NCBI RefSeq assembly: GCF_023343835.1 | Contig: NC_064439.1 | Location: 36,898,508 to 36,962,507, forward strand | Origin: Lagopus muta | Taxonomy: Eukaryota > Chordata > Aves > Galliformes > Phasianidae | Direction: 5' to 3' | Length of the DNA stretch: 64,000 bases | In this document: piece after piece, positions 51,336 through 61,190 of the stretch | Layout of the letters: each line of letters starts with the position of its first letter | How positions within the stretch are numbered: the first letter of the stretch is position 1 | Made by a program: the position numbers and the translations under genes | Notes under the pieces: model-generated | Seen by the model: the letters and a program-made list of their open reading frames with translations, nothing else | Database searches by the model: none | What the model was told of the DNA's origin: nothing

Positions 51336-52396
51336 TTTGGTTTTTTTGTTTTGTTTTGTTTTTGTTATCATTAGCTTTCTTACGAATAAAAACGATTTCT
51401 CAGTATTGCATTTGAGAAATAAACAAGATCTCCAAGGCCTCATTTGTTAATAATAAAATTGCAGTATGTTTTTCTTATCCATGTGACTTTTCTTCCAGTT
51501 ACTTTTAGATGCTATAGCACAGACTTCAAGACAGTCTCACCCAGTGCTCTAACAGATACAAGGGAGCCTTAAAGTCATTAAAAGTTCCACTCCTTAATGC
51601 CTGCTGGAATGATACGAAATCTGTGTTGTTCGGTACTGTAACTCCCACTAGCCTTATAAATATTTGTGGCTTTGATTTCTGTTTAATGTAAAGATTCCTT
51701 ATACTTCTTGGCAGCATAAATGAGCCTTTAACTAGGTGCGATTGTAACTTGAACCTTGAAAGCATATAACAGAGGCCCTCGGGTAGGATCAGAGCTGCTG
51801 TGCAGATCTGGGTTGGGCAGCATTTTGTGGGCAGCTTGAGTGAGTTCTGGTCTGCATTGGCCCAGCCCAGATTCTTTTCTTCTTTCTGCTTCTTTTTGTT
51901 GGGCGTGAGGATCATGTTTGTTCAGATTCAGGAGGTGCTGTGTTTGGTTGGATCAGATGTGTCACCACATGCGGGAGCCTGAAAAAAGCAGTGGCCAGTC
52001 CTGGGCACCTCTATACTCTCCATCTGCTGGGCTTCCCACTGCTGCCATGGGGTGAGCTCTGCTCCTCCTCAGCTCTCTGGGGTTCTCTGCTGTAAGACAC
52101 AGACTATCTGTAGATATATTGCACCCATTATAATTGGTTTAATTCTTTGGATTTGAGATAACATCCTTTAGCCTGGTGATTACACTTTGAGATGCTTGGT
52201 ATAACTTGCTTTTTAAATAATGCTCCCTTTTTGTTAACAGATATGTATATTTTGTTATGCTATGAGGTAGAACACGGTCTGTGTTATGAAGAGTAATTTG
52301 TTCAATTAGATGGAATTTTGCCTTCCAATGGACTGAAGACAAAAGGAAGGAGAGCTCACAGATTTGAAACAAATCAATGTTTCAGTCCCTTGAACA
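51336..52396 (+). other. Putative intron sequence, no gene supported
   Basis: Contains chance frames up to 129 codons (minus strand, 51526-51915) with no recognised domain. No RNA gene or exon is seen. Confidence 0.35.
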
Positions 52397-52700
52397 AAAT
52401 CATGGAATCATAGGGGTTGGAAGGGGTTGATCTCTCTAAAGATCATCCAGCCCAACCCCCAGCCACAGCAGGTTCCATACTATAGCAGGTTGCACTGGGA
52501 GGCGTTCAGATGAGTCTTGAATATCTTCAGAGAAGGAAACTCCATCACCTGTCTGTGCAGCCTGTTTGAGTGCTCCATCATTGTGACAGTAAAAAAGTTC
52601 TTCCCTGTATTTGTACAGAGCTTTCTGTGTTCCAGGTTCTCTTTGTTGACTCTTGTTATATTGCTGCTCACCATCAAAAAGGGTCTAACTGTACAGTCCT
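52397..52700 (-). mobile_element. CR1 LINE 3' fragment, minus strand
   Basis: Reads as the reverse complement of a CR1 3' end. It starts with 'atcatggaatcatagg', then 'ggttggaaggggttgatctc', 'ccagcccaacccc' and the upstream 'cttcagagaaggaaactcc' block. About 300 bases remain, more than in most plus-strand copies here. The chance frames across it have no coding meaning. Confidence 0.92.
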
Positions 52701-54404
52701 AGTAGAGTGCTGATAGTTTCCCAGTAAACTAGCTTTCCCTGTGCTAAATACTGCACACTTGCTTCACAGTACTTTTAGGACTGAGACTTGTTGCAGTTTA
52801 TTAAAAATTGCTTCCACCCTTGGTACCTGTCCTGCAACACACGTGGTTCACTGCTATTTAGTGTTCTACACGCTTCAAAACCTACATATTTGTTCTCATT
52901 ATGGTAGTCTTCAGTGAATGTCTTGTTGACCCATCAGTCCCATTCAGAATATTCAGTGTATTTTTGTCTGAAATCTTCGAGATTAATACTTCATTTTAAC
53001 TGTGGGTTTTCAATGAACTTGAATCTTTGAGTTAGTACTTTGCTTTTAGAAACCAGTACAAGGCATTTGTAATGCATCCAGAAAGTGCTTTACTGGAACT
53101 TTCAGGCAATGAGCTATTGTAGCTCATTGAGTAAGACTTTTTTTTCTTCAAATTAGTGTTTTAAAATGAAGTCTTCTTCTAGGTTGGTCAAGATTTTTCT
53201 TTCCTGTAAAACTGCATAGAGCCCAGTCCTCCTGCATGGGTACAGTGCCCTTCGCTCTCATTTCTTTCTCTGGAAAATGAGGACAAGAGCAACTAGGAGG
53301 ATGGATGAACAGGAGGATGGGAAGCCAGGACAGAATAGGCAGGCAGAGTTGGTGCCCACTGGAGCCTGTAATAGCTGTGTGTGCTCTGTGAGGAGGTCCA
53401 CATAGACAGTCTGCCTGGGACGCATCTCCTTCCCATCTGGTTATGGTCACTGACTGCAGTCTTCTATTAGAAGATTCTGCATTGAAACTAAAGAATCAGC
53501 ATAGCTACTGACCAAGGTGATAGAATAGATTTGATAGAAATTCTGTTTGTCATTTAAAAAAATCAAGAAAATATATCAGAAAATAAAATACCAGAAGGAC
53601 ACTGTCAGCTGAGATTATAAAGTTAAATGCTAAGAAATAAGAAAATACCAGATTTAAGATATCAGCAACTTGATACTGGTTGCAGCTGTAACAAGTAATA
53701 ACTAGTTAAAATACCCAATGGACTGGATGCTTCACTGTAGTTCAGAATATTTGTCACTTCAGCTTCCCTAGCAGAACCCCATCTTGCTTATGCTCCTGTA
53801 TTTTGTCAGTGGACAAGGCTTTAGCTGCTGGCAGCACTTGGATACTTAGCAGATTTTGGTACCTGTAGGTGTGAAGTTAGGAACTGAATTGACAGACGTT
53901 CTGGTAACTAACAAATGCTCCTGAATGGGCACAAAGAAGGCACACAGACAGCCACGCAGGGGCTTCTGCAGATCCACCAGGTTCGGCGTGGGGAGAAATG
54001 CTGTACTCTGCCATACCTGTCAGCTTTTTTTTTTTTTTGCTTCTGTAATTAATTTATAATAACGTTAGCTTAATGTATAAGGATCCCGCCATGCTGAGCT
54101 TTAAAATAACTCCGGGGTTATCTTATTGGCAGGATGTTTTTGTAGATATAGATTCAGAAATACACCACTTCTACCACGCAGCAGAATTCCCATATGCAGA
54201 ACTGTACCTAATTGGATACCATTCATATGTTTTTGTTGATTTTCTTTACTCTGGGTAGATTTACAGATGCCAAGCATAAGCACACCGAGCTGTAAGGTTT
54301 GGTATGGACTAAGGTGTGTGAAGAAGGTAAATTTTTTCAGAGGTTTGTTACCACCCAAATGCTGAATTTGCAAGGAAGACTACACAGCTGCAGGATCAGC
54401 CTTT
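52701..54404 (+). other. Putative intron sequence, no gene supported
   Basis: AT-rich with only chance frames (100 codons or fewer) and a T-rich tract at about 54007-54019. No transposon, exon or RNA gene recognised. Confidence 0.4.
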
Positions 54405-54502
54405 AGTGTTGTTAGTGCATGAGTGAAGCACCAGACTGTAAAGTCTGCTTCTTGACTGAAGTCCCCCGGCATCTTGGTAATAACAATAAATAAATAATAA
54501 CA
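54405..54502 (+). mobile_element. Possible tRNA-derived SINE remnant
   Basis: The segment resembles a decayed tRNA: 'gttagtgcatgagtgaagca' recalls the A-box region. CAGAC (54432-54436) pairs with GTCTG (54443-54447) as an anticodon-like stem with a 6-base loop. 'gactgaagtccc' recalls the B-box. An AATAAATAAATAATAA-type A-rich tail follows at 54479-54500. The loop is one base short and the T-arm is degenerate, so a functional tRNA is excluded. It could be a MIR-like SINE or coincidence. Confidence 0.3.
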
Positions 54503-55299
54503 GCTGTAGGGTGGTGTGGAGATGGGGGATCATGTGTGTGTTTGTGTATTTATGTGCATGATAAAATCTGTGTATTCAAAGATTGGCTTGTCCGTTGAGG
54601 CTCTCTTTTCTTTTTTTTTTTTTTGTCTGAAACAAGCCTTCGATTTCTTGTAGAAATCCAAAATTAATCCAGTGTTTCCTTTTCAACCTGAGGTGTGAGT
54701 TGAAAAGGTGATTACACATGTTGAAGTAAAATGATCCCACTTATGCACAGGAACCAAAAAAACTGTTTGTTTTTTGAGCATTCCAAAATCCATTAGCCAA
54801 TCTCTGTACCACAGACTTAGTTTGGTTTCCTTTAATAATGACATATTCCAGTTTCTTATAATATTTTATACCTAAACACAATTTGTGAAAACTGAATGCA
54901 ATCACTCAGTAACAGTGTTAAATATCAAACAAATGTGAGCAGTTTAATACATTTAAATATTAAATACCTCAGCTGGGGTGCAAACTTGCAGTGATGCGTA
55001 CTTACTGCAGTAAATTGATCTATTTTGAATGGTTCTTGTTCATCAATGAACAGTGGAGGAAGTGTTGAGTGTTTATGTGAGGACTGGTTAAGCCATAGAC
55101 ATTTTAAAAGCAAGTATGTATTTAACTACTGGGTGAATGACATTTTTTGAAATAGCAAAACAGAGGCTGCCCAGTTTATAGGAATAGAAAGTCAATTTAA
55201 CAAGGTCTGTGTGTCTTGCCTTTTCTTGTAAGAAACGTGAATTATGTTCTTGCGTATCTCATTTGTGACTCTGGTTTGATGAATGACCGTTGATGAATT
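54503..55299 (+). other. Putative intron sequence, no gene supported
   Basis: AT-rich, with short GT-rich and T-rich tracts at about 54534-54560 and 54608-54625. No coding or repeat evidence. Confidence 0.4.
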
Positions 55300-55346
55300 A
55301 AAACCCGGGTGTATTTAGTTGTAAATCATCTTCTAGGGAGCCTTGA

Positions 55347-55359
55347 CCAGCAGAGGGCT
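55347..55359 (+). promoter_or_regulatory. CTCF-like motif
   Basis: The core CCAGCAGAGGGCT agrees with the CTCF consensus CCASYAGRKGGCR at 12 of 13 positions, differing only at the last base. It is the best CTCF-like site noticed in the window, with the same orientation as the one in the CpG island. Confidence 0.5.
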
Positions 55360-55604
55360 TCTGTCCCTGGGAAACGATCCCATCCGGGCAGCGCGAGTGC
55401 CGGCGCTCCGAGCGGTCACATGCAGTGCTTGGTTCTGTCCCGTGCTCCTGCACACTGTGTGGTTCTGTGCACCCTCCGGTGTACATATTGCATGGTGACC
55501 TTTGTACGGCTGGGAAATGCAGTCTGTCTGCAGGGGCCCAGCTGTAGTGCTGCAGAGGTGTAAATGTGGGGGCAAGGCGGGAGGGAGAGATGCTTCTAGG
55601 ATGG

Positions 55605-55668
55605 TTGGAGCCTATGCTGTGGGATAAATGGCAATATTGGAGCCTGTGCTGTGGGATAAATTGCAGTA
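55605..55668 (+). repeat. Tandem duplication, 2 x 32 bases
   Basis: Two adjacent 32-base units begin TTGGAGCCT and contain GCTGTGGGATAAAT. They differ at three positions. This is a local duplication that has had time to diverge slightly and has no transposon features. Confidence 0.92.
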
Positions 55669-56430
55669 TTGAGGGGTGGTTACAAAGAAATCTCTCTGGT
55701 TTTATTCTGTTCTTCCTGCTGTGGCACAGAGCAGCATCTGATAAATTCTGGCTTAGTTATAATGTGGGTCTTCAGCCCTGTGGGAGGCTTGTGAACATGG
55801 TTGCGCTCGGGCACGTTTCTTTCATGACAGGAGAACTGATCTTATTTGCCTGTAGAAATGTATTTTGAATCCATCTTGCTGCCTCATTACAAAATATGCT
55901 TCCTGACACATTGTTCGGTGTTTTACCTGGCAGGCATTAGTCTTTTCTCTCGACTACGTTTTGCATTCCTTTTACCTGCTTTATCTAGAACTCTCCTCTG
56001 TGGCTTACTCTGGCCACGAGGCATCAAGCAGCCCTAAGTCAAATATTGCCACGTCTCCCCCTCTCCTCCAAGCGCCGTTATCCCAGCTGGGCGCCGTGAG
56101 CCACCCGCTCAGAACCAGGCCGTTCTGCGGGGTGACTGGCAGCATATGGAAGGACAGCCCCTTTTGGACGCGTTTGGTTAAAAAGATAGTGTTTGTTCTG
56201 CGTTTCCATGTTCAGCAGTGCCTTTCATTTCCTCGGCAGAATTGGAAGATAATAGGATTTTAAAGGGTGAGTAATTGACTGACGACCACATCCAGCCGCA
56301 GCATTTTTCTTCATACTGTGTGGCCTCTGTGCTGAGGTAAGGCGCAGCCGCGCTTCTGATTTCCACAGCTCAGTGCTCCGAATCCCCCGGCGGTGCGGGG
56401 GGAACAGGGCTGCAAACGTTTGGGTGGCTC

Positions 56431-57261
56431 TTCTTCTTTACCTGCACCCTATGTCAGAAGGATGGACTGTGCAGTCCGTCCTAAAGTTGCACAGAGTAAA
56501 TGCAAATTTGTTTTTGCTTCCAGCACTGACTTGGAATTTGTTGAGAATCCCAAATGTTTTCTTATTATCTCATTTTGGGTTTTTTTCTTCTTCTTTTTAA
56601 TTTGTGCAGATACTGGCGTTAATTGCTGGTGACTGCACTGCAGGAGGATTAAGGCTGGAGGTTACAGAGGCTCAGGAGCACACGGCCGAATGTGGACTTT
56701 TACTGCCAAGGGAGGCTTGGGGACTTGCAGGGAAGATGGCAGTAACAGTTTAAAGCTTTGGTCATCACAGGAGAGGGTTTGCAAGAAAGAGTCAAACGTT
56801 TTAATCACTCAGGAGGGAGCAGAAGAATACTAGTCTTCTCCTTTTTTTTTATGAGCATCTATTTTTTATTAGACAGTAGTGGCTGTTTTCCTGTTCTCAT
56901 TTCATCCTTTTCACTTTCTAGCTTTTTCTCCCCCCCAAGCTTCCCTTTTTCTCTTCCTCCTCTCCATTGCTTCTCACTTGGGGCTCTCACAGACGGTGTC
57001 CATTTGATGAGCCTTTCCTTACCACCGCCCTTCTGACTCACCAGGAGGGCTCTGGGGGCAGTGGTTCACCTCTTGTCTCCATGGGCTTTGGGATGCACAT
57101 GCCTGTAGTGGCCGTTGTGCAGCCATGGACAAAGGGCTCATTTATGGAGAAACAGGAGAGCTGGGGACCCCAGCACCAAATGACCTTTGAGTGTGCAAAG
57201 GATGTGCAAATGTGTAGCAGTTTTGGTGCCTAAACTTTTTAGAAACTGTCCTCAGATCTAG
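56431..57261 (+). other. Putative intron sequence, no gene supported
   Basis: Chance frames only (92 codons or fewer). A pyrimidine-rich tract at about 56915-56965 produces serine/phenylalanine-rich translations without meaning. Confidence 0.35.
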
Positions 57262-57450
57262 GTTAGATATTGAGACGGAATTCTTTGCTCAGAGGACGAT
57301 GAGGCCCTGGCAGTCAAGGCCAGGTTGGATGGAACCCTGGGCCAAGGTCCAGGTGGGTCCCACCTGGTGTGTAGCAGTCCTGCCCGCAGTGAGGATGGTG
57401 GGACTGGGTGGGCTTTAAGACCCCTTCCAACCCAAACCATTCTATGATTC
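57262..57450 (+). mobile_element. CR1 LINE 3' fragment
   Basis: A plus-oriented and comparatively well-preserved CR1 3' end. It contains 'gaggccctggcagtcaaggc', 'aggttggatggaaccctggg', 'gactgggtgggctttaagac' and 'ccttccaacccaaaccattc', then the TATGATTC terminus. 5'-truncated and non-coding. Confidence 0.93.
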
Positions 57451-57469
57451 CTCCTTAATCAGGTGTGGT

Positions 57470-58100
57470 TTTTAAAGATCGTACTGGTGGTGTATGCATT
57501 AGTGTTACGTAAAGCATTTGCATATTAAATACAATGTGAATAGACTGTGCCTCTTCGGAAGTAATGTACAATAAACAAAAGCACTTGTGGCAAAATATTT
57601 TGGTGTTTTGGTAGAAAAGGACCTGAAAACACGTTTTTTGTAAAAATGCATGATAATGAATGAAGTTTGTTCTGTTTGCGTCCCTTCGGTGAGTAACTTG
57701 CTTAGTTTAAAAGGTCAAATAAATTAAAGGACAAATTAATGTTAACATGTTGGTGAACTACTTACTGGCTTTAATTGTAACTGTAAAAGCAGACACCCAG
57801 AGGCAGATTGAAGCAGGAGCAACTAACATTGTTATGATAGCCTCAGGAAGCAAGTGTAACAGACAGGATGTTTTGTAATAAAACTGTAAAACAATTAAAA
57901 TAGCTGCACAAAGCGTGCTGCTTTTTAGCTGTCCAAAGGAAAGGCTGTGAAGGGAGTGTCAGCCAGCCACAGCATCACAGTTGTTATAAATTGCCATCTA
58001 CTTTTGGAAGGGGCAAAAGATGGATAACAAAGTCGACAAGTAAATACATGCTACATAAATATGCATAAATCCATTACCATCTGCCACATTGTCCAATTTG
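57470..58100. promoter_or_regulatory. Candidate conserved non-coding element (strongest enhancer-like block)
   Basis: About 630 bases immediately after a CR1 copy but themselves repeat-free. They contain a perfect TTACGTAA palindrome (PAR-bZIP/C/EBP type) at 57505-57512, only three bases before an ATTTGCAT octamer at 57516-57523. Further homeodomain and forkhead words (AACAATTAAAAT, GTAAATACA, ATATGCATAAAT) follow. The complexity is high and no frame is open. Motif density and spacing resemble deeply conserved vertebrate enhancers. This is inference without alignment. Confidence 0.45.
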
Positions 58101-59526
58101 ACTGGGTTGTCTTTCTGTGTCTACCACATAAATCAGTTTAAAGCAGTTTCCCTCAAGCAATATTTTCAGTAATGAATGGGTGAAAGATCTGCATTCTTGG
58201 GTAGTGACTGTAGTTCTGGTGTATAACATAGAAAATACCTTATTTACAATTTTCTCAAATAATAAAAAAAAAAAAGCTGCAGTCAAAAGATTTATTTGGC
58301 AATGCAGCTACTAAACTTTGCATGAGTCTTTGGAAGCCAAGCCAGGACGTTAAATTTTCAGGCATTTTGCTTGGCTAGGAATTTTTACTGTTTTGTTTTA
58401 TGCAGTCACTACTGCAGACAGTAAGTAATGATTAGAAACGTCAGTCTCGAAAAGTACTGTTTTTGTGCCCTAGCATTATGAGCATTTAAAATAAGTTTTT
58501 TGTGAAGTTTCATTTCTTGCTAGGTAAGCAGACATAGCTCACAGCTAACTGTTTATTCTTTGTGTCACTGCTGTGATATGTCTCAGTTTAAGTCTGAAGT
58601 AATTTTATTTTTCTGCCCGGTCCATGCGTAGCTCACTAGCATTTAATCTTAAATCCAGATGTGGCCTCTGTCTTTTTAGATACAACTTGTACAATTTTCC
58701 TACATCCTGTTCTGGATTTCTCCTAATAGCTATGTGTATAGCATCACTGTGCTCTGCTGCACATTCGTCTGGACTTCGTTTCTGCTGCACAGGGTCTGCC
58801 TTACACTGTTCTGGCAATGAAATGGGGCCTCGGTGAGAATGAGACTAAAGACTCAGCTGTCTTTCTTTTTATGACTTACCAAATAGATTGCATTCAGGAT
58901 GGATTATTATTACTTTTTTTAATGTAAGAAATGTGCATTATAATTTGCTTGCTTGTTCAGCTATTTATAGATTCAATCTCTACTTAAAAAAGAAGGGAAT
59001 CTTTTAACATGTATTTACATACCTTTTGTTTTCTTTTTTTTCTTTCTTTCCCCTGCAATTTAAAGATTTGTAATTGCTATTGGAAGGGATGTCTGATTAA
59101 GGATATATGTTAAGACTTTACATCAAGATAATCTTTCTGGTAAGAAGTTTTACTATTAAAGTGCTCATTCAGGATGGGAAAAAGACAAGATGGGTTTTCT
59201 TTAGCATTCTTAAAATCAGCTGGCACAAATTTAAATATGAAACAACCAGATAACCCATCTTCTCTCTGTGGGTATTTGCCTCCAGTAAGTCAAAGGTGAA
59301 AAATCTAAAACATGTGCTGGGTACTTCTGTGGAGCTTTGTACATCCCTTCCATGTTTTTAAAACTATTTGGTTAGGAGTGCTTTAGTTGGTTAGAAATTT
59401 AACCGTGGACAGGTTCGCAGTTTCATTTTATTAGTGCATTATTAGTGAGAGGAATGTGTGGGTAGTACTGAAGGAATTTTTCCTTATGGTAAAGATTTTT
59501 TAGCATTAGAAAAATGGTTCCTAACC

Positions 59527-59567
59527 AAAAAAAAAAAAAGAAAAAGAAAAAAGAAAGAAAGAAAAAA
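59527..59567 (+). repeat. A/AAAG-rich simple repeat
   Basis: An A13 run followed by AAAAG, AAAAAAG and GAAA units. Simple sequence; the lysine-rich frame across it is spurious. Confidence 0.85.
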
Positions 59568-60348
59568 CAGCTTTACCTCTGAATTCATCTCATGGAAGAA
59601 ATTTAATGTTAAAGCTACAAGGAAATCCACTTGGAAAAGTGAGTGTGAGTTGAGCTTGCTTTACTTTGCATTAGCTTCTAAGCACTAGGCATCTCCCACA
59701 GGCTGGTTGCCCTGCCTTTAGCTTTGTCACTGAGGGAATGGGCTCCCCAGGGAAGGAATCACTGAATCTCAAGAAAAGTGTCTGGGAAAAATTGGGATGC
59801 ATTTCCCATTGGTGGCATCCTGGCTGGACTGGCTGCAGTGGGAGCCAGCATTTTTGATTAACTTGTAGTTAGGTAGCGTCAAATTGAATGAATCCTGTCC
59901 TGAACAATAAGAGCCTCCGTACCAATGTTCCACTTTTTTTTCTTTTCTGTGTGACCTTTGTGATCTGTGTGATGTTTGTGAGGCAGAGAGAACAGTGTGC
60001 TTATAATTTTTAAAGTGTGCTTTTAGTACCGCTGGGTCTTCTATTTTCCCTATCGAGCCACTGGTACATGAAATAATAGACACTAGCATAAAGGTTTACT
60101 TGAGGATGGCCCTTTCCTGGTCTAAGACTGCTCTTTCAACAGTATGTTAGCGGGTTTCCTTTAGCATGTCATGTGCCTTTGGAGGAGAGGAGATAGACTT
60201 GCATATCTGGGCAGGAAACCTTCATTCTATTTCCAGATCTGCCACAGGCTTCCTGTACAGCTGAGGAACTGATCCCACTGACCTGAGCTGAGTTGTTAGG
60301 TTTGGATTTTGTGGGTTGTTTTTGTTTTTGTTTTTTACAGTCAATTAC

Positions 60349-60374
60349 AAAAAAAAAAAAAAAAAAAAGAAAAA
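60349..60374 (+). repeat. A20-rich tract
   Basis: Twenty A, one G, then five A. A T-rich GTTTTT stretch about 15 bases upstream could pair with it as a hairpin. No retroposon borders are visible. Confidence 0.85.
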
Positions 60375-60737
60375 AGTGGTTTTCATGTGATGCAGTGCTT
60401 TTGTTACCTGTGTTCTTGTCCTAAAGATCAGTACTTACCTTTATAGCAAGGTCTTTAATGGGTTAAATTTTTGACTGGCTACAGGTGTTCTCATGTAGGA
60501 TGCTGTATGCATCTGGAAAATATTTCTTACCTGTTATTGCACTATTAATCCTGGAGCAAGACTTGAGGAAATTTGTTCAGGGTACCTGCCTCCAGACCTC
60601 TGAAGCTGTCATGCTCCCTGGCCTTGATAACGAAGTAAAGAGGTAAAACCCTCCCTAGAAATGAGGTGATTTGTTATTATTTTCCAGTGGCGGTGGCAGG
60701 AAATAGGAACAAAACAATCGCTCTGAAAACAATTTGA

Positions 60738-61190
60738 ATGTTGCTCCAGACAAATAAAAGACTGAGGCAGTGGCTGACCTCTCCTGACAAACAACTGGAG
60801 CCAAAAATGGCCACCAAGTTGTCGCTTAAGGACTTAATGGAGGAGATCTTTCAAATCAGAGAAACAGTAAACAAGGTAGATGGAGCTTTTACAGAGGTTA
60901 AAATTGAGATAGCTCAAATGAAAGCCAGGCTAAATGAAATTAAAGAAAAGGTGAATCAACAGCTCCGCGTGTGTGAGGATGAATTGCTTACGTTAAAAGA
61001 GACTTCTAATCAAATCAAGTTTCTGGAATGATCTTGGAAGAATCAAGAGAATAAAAGGAGGAAAATCAAATTTGCGACTAGGTACCTAGAAAAGGCTTGA
61101 GGGACATCACCCAGAGGGGGGTTTTGAAAATATTGCACAGGAGCTGATAAAAGTGAGCGCTGAGAGGCCTTTGAAGTGGAAAGGTTACAC
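60738..61190 (+). mobile_element. Decayed LINE-1-type ORF1 remnant (coiled coil plus start of RNA-binding domain)
   Basis: A 97-codon frame (60738-61031) contains MATKLSLKDLMEEIF from codon 23 onward. It then runs as a heptad-patterned, Glu/Lys/Ile/Leu-rich coiled coil to codon 97, closing with a Q-I-K-F-L-E segment before a TGA. After this stop and a frameshift the text continues as K-R-R-K, then N-L-R-L-G-T-stop-K-R-L-E-G, then F-E-N-I-A-Q-E-L-I-K-V. This is the layout of L1 ORF1 proteins, where the coiled coil ends at an R-R-x-N-L-R-[IL]-x-G-x-x-E junction into the RRM. The ORF1 protein normally trimerises and coats L1 RNA. The stops and shift show it is dead here. No ORF2 is seen downstream. 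Confidence 0.5.

Larger units (their letters stand above)
55300..56430 (+). promoter_or_regulatory. CpG-enriched patches within the putative intron; candidate internal regulatory region
   Basis: Three local clusters of CpG and GC-rich sequence (about 55370-55415, 56040-56135 and 56340-56405) stand out from AT-rich surroundings. A good CTCF-like motif lies at 55347-55359 and a 2 x 32-base tandem duplication at 55605-55668. A pyrimidine-ending ACAG at about 56365-56369 could be a splice acceptor. The pattern fits an alternative promoter, an enhancer or a buried exon. No recognisable protein is encoded. Confidence 0.3.
58101..60737 (+). other. Putative intron sequence, no gene supported
   Basis: AT-rich with chance frames. 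It includes A-rich tracts at 59527-59567 and 60349-60374. A weak exon-like interval lies at 59066-59139 with a good GTAAGA donor but a poor AAAG acceptor. No transposon body was recognised before the poly-A tracts. Confidence 0.4.

Noticed and set aside
52480..52702. Overlapping 61-65-codon frames on both strands
   Set aside because: They lie inside a minus-strand CR1 3' end, which is non-coding in this part.
59066..59139. Possible 74-base exon ending at a GTAAGA donor
   Set aside because: The acceptor is AAAG with an interrupted pyrimidine tract and no open frame; weaker than the 25749 candidate.
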